A stretch of 64,000 bases of DNA from JAMLHH01 sp035515235 (GTDB lineage: Bacteria; Bacteroidota; Bacteroidia; Chitinophagales; JADIYW01), in contig DATJBS010000004.1 of the NCBI GenBank assembly GCA_035515235.1, positions 58,044-122,043 on the forward strand, written 5' to 3'. The first letter of the stretch is position 1. The number at the start of each line of letters is the position of its first letter. The position numbers were made by a program, and so were the translations under genes. Under the pieces are notes generated by a model. That model was not told the origin of the DNA and made no database searches. It saw nothing but the letters and a program-made list of their open reading frames with translations. Positions 26,310-33,087 of the stretch are shown in pieces.

Positions 26310-27378
26310 TTTTACCTCCTTTTTTAATCCATTTACGGACTGCACCTTCTGTAACTCCAAATTGTTCAGCAATCTGAGTATTTGAAAGCCCTTGTTCTTT
26401 TAATTTTAATGCTTCAGAAATTTTATTTTCATGGTCTTTATCCGTCAATTGCTTTAAATGATTTCTTTCAGCTCCAAAGTCTTTAAATTCAAATGCGAGG
26501 AAATTATAAGGCTTATCAATTTGACAAATAATTACATTTTCAGTATCATAAATCATTTGAGTATTTCGGGCTTTAATTTGCTTTATGTATCTCAAGTTTT
26601 TATCTGTATTACTTTGCCCTATTGCAAAACAACTATCAATAAAATTATAAAGCATCTTACTACCTCCTAAATCATTTTGGGTAATCGGTCGGCTCAAATC
26701 ACGTTTTGGGGTGTGTGCAAGTGCTAAAATGGAAAGTCCATATTTGCTTTTTAAAGCCTTCAAATATTTCATCAAAGGCAAAGCATCTTTTGAACGTTCT
26801 GTTTCATTTTTGAGGTATGTAATATTGTCTATGATTAATATTTTCGCTCCTGTTTCTGTGATACTTTGTTCTAATGATTTGTTTAAATATTCTTCAAAAG
26901 TAATTGCTGTTGGAATTTCTGCATCGGGGTTTATTTCAATACGTTTAAAATTTTCATCAAATGAATAATGATTTTCAAATACTTTTTGGACTTCATTTTT
27001 TATTGAATATCTAACTTCAAATTGCTTTGGTGAAAGTTCAAAATCAAAATAAAGAACAGTCTGCTTCTTTGCTTCTAATCTAAATCCGGGTATTGCATTT
27101 CCTTTGCTTATACTGTCAGCTATCTGAACAGATAAGATGGATTTTCCTAAATTGCTATCTGAAAATAAAATACTGATTTCTCCTTCGTGCCAAAATTCAC
27201 CAAATAGCATTTCAGGAATAGGACTTGTTTTTGCAATTTCCAGCCACTCATTAGCTGTCTTCACTTTAAAAAGTCCTTTGTTTTCAGATGCTTCTTTGCG
27301 TTCCTGCTCTAATTCGTCAAGATGATTAAGAATCGTGTCAGGGTTCTTTAAATCGTCAAATATTGGATTGATTTTCAT
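26302..27378 (-). CDS. RepA-like AAA ATPase (AAA_25) with C-terminal HTH
   Basis: 358 residues. Walker A is SDSNLGKS at about residue 71, Walker B is 'AKILIIDNITYL', and a sensor-type 'ALAHTPKRDLSR' follows, the pattern of hexameric RepA/DnaB-like helicases of small replicons. The C-terminus 'GLSNTQIAEQFGVTEGAVRKWIKKG' is a helix-turn-helix, which could bind the element's origin. It likely unwinds DNA for element replication. It overlaps the preceding small gene by four bases (ATGA type) and the following primase-like gene by eight, so the three form one tightly coupled unit. Confidence 0.82.
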   Translation of the reverse strand: MKINPIFDDLKNPDTILNHLDELEQERKEASENKGLFKVKTANEWLEIAKTSPIPEMLFGEFWHEGEISILFSDSNLGKSILSVQIADSISKGNAIPGFRLEAKKQTVLYFDFELSPKQFEVRYSIKNEVQKVFENHYSFDENFKRIEINPDAEIPTAITFEEYLNKSLEQSITETGAKILIIDNITYLKNETERSKDALPLMKYLKALKSKYGLSILALAHTPKRDLSRPITQNDLGGSKMLYNFIDSCFAIGQSNTDKNLRYIKQIKARNTQMIYDTENVIICQIDKPYNFLAFEFKDFGAERNHLKQLTDKDHENKISEALKLKEQGLSNTQIAEQFGVTEGAVRKWIKKGGKSE

Positions 27379-27692
27379 GACTTGACAACTTTTAAAGGTT
27401 CGTCAATAGTCGGGAACAAATCGGGGTTGGTGCTGTAATATCCTGAGCGGTGTTTTGATACTTTACAGTAACCTTGTTTTACTAAATGTATGCTATCATT
27501 CATTCGCCACTTAGCTACGTAACGGCAAATATTAGCTCTTAAAATGCCTGTTTCAATACTTACCATTAACATTGTCTTTGGTTGCGTTTTAAAGGCTTTA
27601 AATACTGTTATCATTTGAGCATAAAAATGCTTATTTTGTGTCTTATTCCCTTTACCCAAAGGATTGATAAGACTATGATTATTATTTTTCAT
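27375..27692 (-). CDS. Small winged-helix-like protein of the mobile element, unknown
   Basis: A 105-residue basic protein. The middle part (MVSIETGILRANICRYVAKWRMNDSIH as a pattern: ETGI-x3-NICRYV-x2-W) looks like a helix-turn-helix that I associate with small proteins in Bacteroidota mobile elements next to RepA-like genes, and the tail 'KHRSGYYSTNPDLFP' resembles the wing. Probably a DNA-binding accessory of replication or control. It overlaps the RepA-like gene by four bases and follows the HTH gene by four bases. Confidence 0.6.
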   Translation of the reverse strand: MKNNNHSLINPLGKGNKTQNKHFYAQMITVFKAFKTQPKTMLMVSIETGILRANICRYVAKWRMNDSIHLVKQGYCKVSKHRSGYYSTNPDLFPTIDEPLKVVKS

Positions 27693-27696
27693 AGTC

Positions 27697-27978
27697 TTAT
27701 TTTTTTAAAGGTGTTAAGCATTCTAATAACTCACTACGTTTGTAGTATCTACGGTTTCCAATACCGTACGCTTTGACCTTACCTTTGTTTGTCCAAGCCC
27801 ATAAAGTCGAGCTGTCGATAGATAAGAATTTACAAGTGTCTTCACGTGTTAATAAGACATCTTCAGGCTGTTGACTGTGAAGGTTCTTATTAAATTCTTG
27901 AATTTGATTCTTTACGCTGTTAGTAATTAGATCTACTAATTGCTCAGGCGTTGTTTGGATAAATTGTACTGCTTTCAT
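27697..27978 (-). CDS. Excisionase-like helix-turn-helix protein (HTH_17)
   Basis: 93 residues. The C-terminal half reads 'LLTREDTCKFLSIDSSTLWAW' then 'GKVKAYGIGNRRYYKRSELLECL', the MerR/AlpA-type helix-turn-helix with the usual wing and the 'YYKRSELLE' end of excisionase-like proteins. Such proteins bend att DNA to direct the integrase toward excision, or control the element's genes. It is the first gene of the replication run, 73 bases after the stop of the unknown 274-residue gene. Confidence 0.8.
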   Translation of the reverse strand: MKAVQFIQTTPEQLVDLITNSVKNQIQEFNKNLHSQQPEDVLLTREDTCKFLSIDSSTLWAWTNKGKVKAYGIGNRRYYKRSELLECLTPLKK

Positions 27979-28051
27979 TTACTTATGATTTTGATTCATA
28001 AGCAAATATGAGTATAGTATTGAATAAGTACAGAGGTTACTTTGACCTATT

Positions 28052-28876
28052 TTAAGGTTGCTTTAAGGTTGCTTCTTTAATAGCATTGTACTGATTCCTT
28101 CTTTTTTGATTTGGATTACTATGTGGGTGACTAATGGCTTTTAATTCATCATCAGTATAACCAAATTTTCTTTTTATAAATTTGATATAATCTTTTAATT
28201 CAACTAAATCATTTAACAAATCGTCTTCTTTCATAAAATCATACAAAGCTCTCAAGTCTGTTCTACAAGTCATATCTATACTATGTATCTTGCAATATTT
28301 TTCATGTATTTGATAAGAATCATCCTTAAAAATATAATTATATTTTTCTTTGGGTATAGGATTCTCCCAGCCTTTAGATGTTAAATACTCTTTTATAATA
28401 GCAACATAATCTCTGTAAAATGACATTCCTCTAGGATGTCCTTTTGCGCTCCTATCTTCAAAGTTTTTTTGATGTCTTTTTAATTCATTTTCTGCAAATT
28501 CAATTTCGCTTAATCCTTCTTTTCTCTTTTCAATAAATTCATTGAAGTAGAGTAAAGTATAATGCTCTTTACAATAATTGTAATAATTTAAACTAAAATC
28601 AAGTGATCCAAATGGCGGATAAAAATCATTGGACTTCAATTTTTTATCTTCTTCATTTATTCTTTGCTTTTCTTCTTCAATCCATTTTTGTAAAAAAACA
28701 ACTCTATATTTATTATGATTTTCATCTTGTGTATAATTACACAAATACTCTCCTTCGATAAAATCTAATATTTTCTCTTCGTCAAAAGGATTCGCATGAT
28801 CTATAAAGTCAACTAATGTTGCTTTTAGTTTTGTCAAATTGGATTCTTTTAGAATCTCATTTAATTTATCATTCAT
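28052..28876 (-). CDS. Unknown protein of the mobile element (possible cargo)
   Basis: A 274-residue, charged and mostly helical protein with many aromatic residues. I recognise no domain and no catalytic motif; there is no signal peptide or membrane segment. It has a helical, Lys/Glu-rich middle (NELKRHQKNFEDR) and a C-terminal 'FGYTDDELKAI'. It lies between the integrase (16 bases) and the excisionase-like gene, in the place where satellites and small islands often carry accessory genes, for instance for defence. That role is inference from position only. Confidence 0.6.
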   Translation of the reverse strand: MNDKLNEILKESNLTKLKATLVDFIDHANPFDEEKILDFIEGEYLCNYTQDENHNKYRVVFLQKWIEEEKQRINEEDKKLKSNDFYPPFGSLDFSLNYYNYCKEHYTLLYFNEFIEKRKEGLSEIEFAENELKRHQKNFEDRSAKGHPRGMSFYRDYVAIIKEYLTSKGWENPIPKEKYNYIFKDDSYQIHEKYCKIHSIDMTCRTDLRALYDFMKEDDLLNDLVELKDYIKFIKRKFGYTDDELKAISHPHSNPNQKRRNQYNAIKEATLKQP

Positions 28877-28892
28877 ACTATAATTTTATCAA

Positions 28893-30128
28893 TTAGAAGT
28901 AATTACCAATTTCTAAGGCTAAATCTTTATTGCTTTTGCCTATGTAATTTAAAAATTGGGCTTCACTCCCATGTCCAGTAATGTATATCAAATGAGAAGT
29001 TGGCATTTTGCCGTAAAAATTAGATGCTAGACTTCTGCGTCCAATATGCGAACTAACTAATTCATATTTTGGATAAACTCCTGCTACTTTACGAAAACCT
29101 TTATCAGTTTCCATAAGCTTACTACCTTGAACTAACTCAGTTATACCAGTTAGTTTACAAACTTCTTTAATGTACTCATTGTATCTTTGATCAGATAGTG
29201 AACGTGGAAATTCTCCACTTCTTTTATCAAGGGTATTAAGTACTTTTTTGTGCATTGGTACGGTTACAATTTTATCAGTTTTCATTTGAGTAAATTCTAA
29301 TAAACTTTTACCATTTTCTACACGAATCATCTTTTTAGTAAATCTTAAAAAGTCGCTTACACGTTGACCAGTATAGCAACTAATTATTAACCAATCTCGA
29401 GCGTTATCTAAATAATCACTATCAAATACTTTGTTTTCAATTGCTTCTAATTCATCAAAAGTTAGATAAATTTTTTCTGTTTTAACTTTATCAACTCTCA
29501 AATTATCTAATTGAGGGCTTGTTTCTAAACCTAAAAATCGAGCGTGTTTACAGATTGTCTTAACTGAAAGCAATTCTCTTTGTATCGTATTTTGAGAATA
29601 TCCGTTTTCTTTCTGAAATGCTACAAATTCATTTTTAAAATTATCATTAATCTCATTTATCAAAAGTGTACGTTTTACTTTCAATTGCATTCTTTCCAAC
29701 TTGTGTTTAACTACATTAATTTTCTTTATTGAAGTATGTTTAATTTCATTTTTACGATAGTTAATATAGTAATCAATGTATTGAATTAAATTAGTAGGTA
29801 TTCCAACCTTTTGAAGTGGATTATAATATAAATCCATTTGAAGCTCCAACCATTCTTTAGTGAATAATAAAGAATCGTTTTTTTCAAATGCTTTTAAAAT
29901 GTGGTTTTTGATTTTATTCAATTCTTGATTAACTTCAAGTTGCTCATTCTCTATTAAAACATCTTTAGGGCGTTTTTGAAAGTGTTCTTTTGCCCAGTAG
30001 TGTTTTGATACCACCTCTTTAGTTTTTGCTCCTAAAACAAAGTCTTTGTCATTCAATCTAAAAAGCAATCTTAAATTAAGCGGTGCGGTGTCTTTGGTAG
30101 ATCGGTATAAAAAATTTACAGTAGCCAT
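28893..30128 (-). CDS. Tyrosine recombinase/integrase
   Basis: 411 residues with all catalytic positions: Arg256 (TGQRVSDF), Lys283 (QMKTDK), His361 and Arg364 (SSHIGRRS), His386 (ITGHGSEA) and nucleophile Tyr395 (NYIGKSN). An N-terminal arm-binding domain (Arm-DNA-bind type, residues 1-85) and a SAM-like core-binding domain (~110-205) precede it, as in Bacteroidota integrases of the CTn/NBU group. It should catalyse integration at the 17-bp core in tRNA-Val. Its promoter (30150-30157) is next to the right arm-type site and a small palindrome in the leader, so autoregulation is likely. Confidence 0.95.
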   Translation of the reverse strand: MATVNFLYRSTKDTAPLNLRLLFRLNDKDFVLGAKTKEVVSKHYWAKEHFQKRPKDVLIENEQLEVNQELNKIKNHILKAFEKNDSLLFTKEWLELQMDLYYNPLQKVGIPTNLIQYIDYYINYRKNEIKHTSIKKINVVKHKLERMQLKVKRTLLINEINDNFKNEFVAFQKENGYSQNTIQRELLSVKTICKHARFLGLETSPQLDNLRVDKVKTEKIYLTFDELEAIENKVFDSDYLDNARDWLIISCYTGQRVSDFLRFTKKMIRVENGKSLLEFTQMKTDKIVTVPMHKKVLNTLDKRSGEFPRSLSDQRYNEYIKEVCKLTGITELVQGSKLMETDKGFRKVAGVYPKYELVSSHIGRRSLASNFYGKMPTSHLIYITGHGSEAQFLNYIGKSNKDLALEIGNYF

Positions 30129-30133
30129 ATTGC

Positions 30134-30150
30134 GTATTGTTCAGCAATAC
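30134..30150. promoter_or_regulatory. Palindrome in the integrase leader
   Basis: GTATTG-TTCAG-CAATAC is a perfect 6-bp inverted repeat between the -7 box and the start codon of the integrase. It may be an operator or a leader hairpin. Confidence 0.4.
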
Positions 30151-30157
30151 AAATATA
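30150..30157 (-). promoter_or_regulatory. -7 promoter box of the integrase gene
   Basis: TATATTTG on the minus strand fits TAnnTTTG exactly, 21 bases before the ATG at 30128. The -33 region would overlap the right arm-type repeat. Confidence 0.5.
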
Positions 30158-30162
30158 ATACA

Positions 30163-30182
30163 TCTGTACGGTATTTGTACGG
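30163..30182 (+). repeat. Arm-type site candidate, right
   Basis: TCTGTACGGTATTTGTACGG, 17 of 20 bases identical with 24437-24456 and in the same orientation. It overlaps the integrase promoter. Confidence 0.55.
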
Positions 30183-30273
30183 CTGAATCCAATCTAAAAC
30201 AAATAGATACTAACATATCCAAAGATAAAAAGTCTTTAATTGTATTGCTATCATTGGATTAAATCATACATTT

Positions 30274-30297
30274 ACAGTACTCAGTACATTACAGTAC
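30274..30297 (+). repeat. Three (A/T)CAGTAC repeats next to attR
   Basis: ACAGTAC at 30274, TCAGTAC at 30281 and ACAGTAC at 30291, 24 to 47 bases left of the attR core. Probably recombinase or accessory-protein binding sites. The remaining bases of 30183-30320 show nothing else. Confidence 0.5.
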
Positions 30298-30320
30298 AAT
30301 ACAATTTTGGACAAGTGTAC

Positions 30321-30337
30321 TCCCTTATCGCCCACAT
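30321..30337 (+). repeat. attR core (17-bp direct repeat)
   Basis: Exact copy of the tRNA-Val 3' end at 24367-24383. To its left the sequence no longer resembles a tRNA, so this is the duplicated att core and not a second tRNA gene. Confidence 0.9.
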
Positions 30338-30342
30338 TATAC

Positions 30343-30366
30343 AAGGAGTCTTTTTAGGCTCCTTTT
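30343..30366 (+). terminator. Displaced terminator of the tRNA-Val locus
   Basis: AAGGAGTC (30343-30350) pairs with GGCTCCTT (30357-30364), one G-U pair, followed by TTTT. It begins 5 bases after attR, where the tRNA's own terminator would lie before integration. Confidence 0.75.
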
Positions 30367-30435
30367 TTATTTAAAATATTAATTCCACATGCACCTATTT
30401 ATTAATTCAATTATCTTAAGTGAAAACCGAACACT

Positions 30436-30936
30436 ATGGATATTAATTTTATTGCTTTAGCTGCTTCTTCAGTCATTCCATTATTACTTGGAATAATTTG
30501 GTATCATCCTAAATTTTTAGGAACAACTTGGATGAGAGCAGCCGGAATTTCAGAAGAGAAAATGAGAAGTTGGAATAAATTACTCATTATTAGTAATACT
30601 ATCATTTTAGGTTTCTTTTTATCATTAGGACTTTATTCAATGGTAATTCATCAACCACACATCTATTCGGCAGTCATGAGTGACCCATCGATTAAAGATC
30701 CAAATTCTGAATTAAGTTTATGGTTGAAGAATTTTATGAGTCAATACGGTCAAAACTTTAGAACCTTTAAGCATGGAGCTTTTCATGGATTAATTGGTAG
30801 CTTCCTAATTGCATTACCTATTATTACCATCAATGCACTACAAGAAAGAAAAAGCTTTAAGTACATTACGATTAATTGGATATTTTGGTTAGTGAGTATG
30901 ATAATAATGGGTGGAATAATAAGTGCCTATGCTTAA
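30436..30936 (+). CDS. DUF1761 membrane protein
   Basis: 166 residues with four predicted membrane segments (about residues 5-23, 52-72, 112-132, 142-163). The DUF1761 opening 'LAASSVIPLLLGIIWYHPKFLGTTWM' is clear (pattern G-x2-WY-x-P-x-FG). Function unknown; DUF1761 proteins are small inner-membrane proteins. This gene is chromosomal, outside the mobile element, and stands alone, with a strong hairpin terminator 85 bases downstream. Confidence 0.85.
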   Translation: MDINFIALAASSVIPLLLGIIWYHPKFLGTTWMRAAGISEEKMRSWNKLLIISNTIILGFFLSLGLYSMVIHQPHIYSAVMSDPSIKDPNSELSLWLKNFMSQYGQNFRTFKHGAFHGLIGSFLIALPIITINALQERKSFKYITINWIFWLVSMIIMGGIISAYA

Positions 30937-31020
30937 ATAAAATATTTCATCTAATGCAATAACTAACAATTATGACTTAATAAGAACTGAAACAACTATA
31001 AAGAAAGATTCTCAAATTAA

Positions 31021-31057
31021 AAAAGCGTAAACATTAAATTAAAATGTTTACGCTTTT
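31021..31057. terminator. Bidirectional terminator between the DUF1761 and tRNA-Cys genes
   Basis: AAAAGCGTAAACATT pairs perfectly with AATGTTTACGCTTTT (15 bp), with T runs on both strands. Confidence 0.88.
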
Positions 31058-31061
31058 TTGT

Positions 31062-31135
31062 TGGAGGTCGGTGGCGGATTCGAACCGCCGTACGAGCTTT
31101 TGCAGAGCTCTGCCTAGCCGCTCGGCCAACCGACC
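31062..31135 (-). tRNA. tRNA-Cys (anticodon GCA)
   Basis: Minus-strand cloverleaf: acceptor GGTCGGT / ACCGACC, anticodon arm GAGCT-CTGCAAA-AGCTC with GCA, T loop TTCGAAT, discriminator U73 as expected for tRNA-Cys, and CCA encoded. In contrast the tRNA-Val gene in this window has no encoded CCA. Confidence 0.93.
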
Positions 31136-31193
31136 CTTTCGGGAACGCAAAGATATAAATTTATTAGTACTAACAAACAAGAAGGGCTAAAAA

Positions 31194-31550
31194 TTATATC
31201 AAAATTTCTACAGAAGTAGAACCTACTTCTCCTTTTAATGGTGGTTGAAGTTTTGATAATTTAATTTTTACATTTTTTAATCGCGTATCAGTCTTCAATA
31301 TTTCTCTTGCTATCTCAACAGCTTTTTTCTCTAACAGCGCACATGAAACTTTCATTTCATTTTGAACAATCTCAGCTATCCACTCATAATTATAGGTGGC
31401 AGAGAGTTCATCTGTCAATAACTCCTCCTCAGACAAATCAACTTTCACCTCTACATCTACTGAAAAACATCCTCCTAAAATTTTCTCTTCGTGGTATACA
31501 CCTATATATGCATACACTTTGATTTGATCCACTCGAATAGCTACTTCCAT
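31194..31550 (-). CDS. folB: Dihydroneopterin aldolase
   Basis: 118 residues, the normal FolB length. 'KVYAYIGVYHEEKILGG' holds the glutamate that binds the pterin, 'TYNYEWIAEIV' the substrate-site tyrosine, and 'VKIKLSKLQPPLKG' the catalytic lysine. FolB cleaves 7,8-dihydroneopterin to 6-hydroxymethyl-dihydropterin and glycolaldehyde in folate synthesis. It is divergent from the acyl-CoA dehydrogenase with 47 bases between the starts and has no other folate gene nearby. Confidence 0.93.
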   Translation of the reverse strand: MEVAIRVDQIKVYAYIGVYHEEKILGGCFSVDVEVKVDLSEEELLTDELSATYNYEWIAEIVQNEMKVSCALLEKKAVEIAREILKTDTRLKNVKIKLSKLQPPLKGEVGSTSVEILI

Positions 31551-31597
31551 CTAAACTCAATTAAATTGCTAATTTAGTGAAAGCAAAAACTCTTTTT

Positions 31598-32782
31598 ATG
31601 TCAAATATTTACGCTTCTACCTATAAAGGTTTCGATTATGCATCATTAGATGAAATTTTAACCGATGAACAAAAAAATATAAGAGAAAGTGTCAGAGCTT
31701 GGCTAAATAAAAATATCCTTCCATATATAGAAGATTGGAATCAAGAAGCTTCTTTTGATCCAAAGCTGATGCAACAATTAGGAGCAATAGGTTGCTTAGG
31801 TCCACATATTCCTAACAAATATGGCGGTGGCGGACTAGATGCGGTTACTTATGGAATATTAATGCAAGAATTGGAGCGAGCTGATTCAGGTATAAGAAGT
31901 TGTGCGAGTGTCCAAAGTTCTTTAGTCATGTATCCTATTTGGAAGTTCGGTACAGAAGAACAAAAAGAAAAATTCTTACCAGGATTAGCCAAAGGAGAAC
32001 TGATAGGATCATTTGGCTTGACAGAGCCCAATCATGGAAGCAATCCTTCTGGTATGGAAACTAGAATTCACAAAACCGAAGGAGGATATATCTTAAATGG
32101 CGCAAAGATGTGGATCACCAATAGTCCCGTTTGTAATTTAGCAGTCGTATGGGCAAAAAATGAAAAAGGACATATTGTAGGATTAATTGTAGAGAGAGGA
32201 ATGAAAGGATTCTCTACTCCTACTATTCACGAGAAATGGTCATTGCGCGCTTCCATTACAGGAGAATTAGTTTTTGAAGATGTCTTTATTCCAGAAGAAA
32301 ATATTTTATCAGAAGCCAAGGGATTAAAAGCCGCATTAAGTTGCTTGACTTCTGCTAGATATGGAATCTCATGGGGAGCTATTGGCGCCGCTATGGATTG
32401 TCTGCATTCTGCATTAGAGTATAGTAAAGAAAGAATACAGTTTGACAAACCTCTTGCATCATTTCAATTAACTCAGAAAAAATTAGCAGAAATGATTACT
32501 GAAATTACAAAAGCTCAGTTATTGGCATTAAGGGTAGGTCAACTAATGGACGAAGGAAAAGTGAGTCCTGCGCAAGTCTCTATGGCAAAAAGAAACAATG
32601 TAGAAATGGCTTTAAAAATTGCTAGAGATGCTCGACAAATCTGTGGTGCAATGGGAATTACCGGTGCTTTTCCGATGATGAGACACGCTATGAATTTAGA
32701 ATCTGTTATCACTTACGAAGGAACGCATGAAGTACATTTATTGATTACAGGCATGGATCTAACCGGTATGAATGCTTTTTAG
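31598..32782 (+). CDS. Acyl-CoA dehydrogenase, glutaryl-CoA dehydrogenase-like
   Basis: 394 residues from ATG 31598 (a GTG at 31577 is the longer option). FAD-binding and substrate motifs are typical: 'GSFGLTEPNHGSNPSGMET', 'WITNSPVCNLAVVWAK' and the catalytic glutamate in 'VITYEGTHEVHLLI' near the C-terminus. The YEGTH-x-VH ending and length are those of glutaryl-CoA dehydrogenase, which oxidises and decarboxylates glutaryl-CoA to crotonyl-CoA in lysine and tryptophan breakdown, but assignments within the family are not safe. The gene stands alone. Cytoplasmic. Confidence 0.85.
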   Translation: MSNIYASTYKGFDYASLDEILTDEQKNIRESVRAWLNKNILPYIEDWNQEASFDPKLMQQLGAIGCLGPHIPNKYGGGGLDAVTYGILMQELERADSGIRSCASVQSSLVMYPIWKFGTEEQKEKFLPGLAKGELIGSFGLTEPNHGSNPSGMETRIHKTEGGYILNGAKMWITNSPVCNLAVVWAKNEKGHIVGLIVERGMKGFSTPTIHEKWSLRASITGELVFEDVFIPEENILSEAKGLKAALSCLTSARYGISWGAIGAAMDCLHSALEYSKERIQFDKPLASFQLTQKKLAEMITEITKAQLLALRVGQLMDEGKVSPAQVSMAKRNNVEMALKIARDARQICGAMGITGAFPMMRHAMNLESVITYEGTHEVHLLITGMDLTGMNAF

Positions 32783-33087
32783 TTTAAAAACTTCATCCAC
32801 ATTGTAGAATGTAAAAATGAATATTACTCCACAATTTTTAAACAGTAATTCATACACTTTTAAACAGCTTTTATACCTTATACACAGAAAACTTAGGGTT
32901 AATACACATAAAAGAGATGTTGAAAACTTACAAATAGAGTCAAAAAAAAGATAGATTTCAAAGAATCAACGATTTACAAATCACTCTATTTCCTATTAAC
33001 TTTATTAACATAGAATTGTTACCTTCTTATGACTAATTCGAAGCTCAAAGAGACTATATTTACCGTCCCGCAATACTAAAATCAATA
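32783..33087. other. Intergenic DNA before dnaB with DnaA-box-like sites
   Basis: No gene. TTATACACA at 32878-32886 fits the DnaA box TTATNCACA exactly, and TAATACACA (about 32900) and TCATACACT (about 32851) are imperfect copies in the same direction. The dnaB -7-like box TATATTTA is at 33055-33062. Confidence 0.4.

Larger units (their letters stand above)
24367..30337. mobile_element. Integrated element of ~6 kb at tRNA-Val
   Basis: The element is bounded by the 17-bp direct repeat at 24367 and 30321. All seven genes lie on the minus strand: integrase (first, by the right end), unknown 274-residue protein, excisionase-like HTH, small unknown, RepA-like ATPase, primase-like zinc-finger protein, DUF5681-like protein. 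A replication module without relaxase, coupling protein or T4SS genes fits a satellite or a mobilizable element that depends on a helper. A 20-bp repeat (TCTGTACG-N6-GTACGG) near both ends may be arm-type integrase sites. The exact crossover point within the core cannot be read. Confidence 0.88.

Noticed and set aside
30305..30340. A second tRNA gene at the right end of the element
   Set aside because: Only the 3' 17 bases of the tRNA are present; the D and anticodon arms are absent. It is the duplicated att core.
32783..33087. Replication origin next to dnaB
   Set aside because: A single exact DnaA box and no AT-rich unwinding repeat or dnaA/dnaN nearby; too weak for an origin call.
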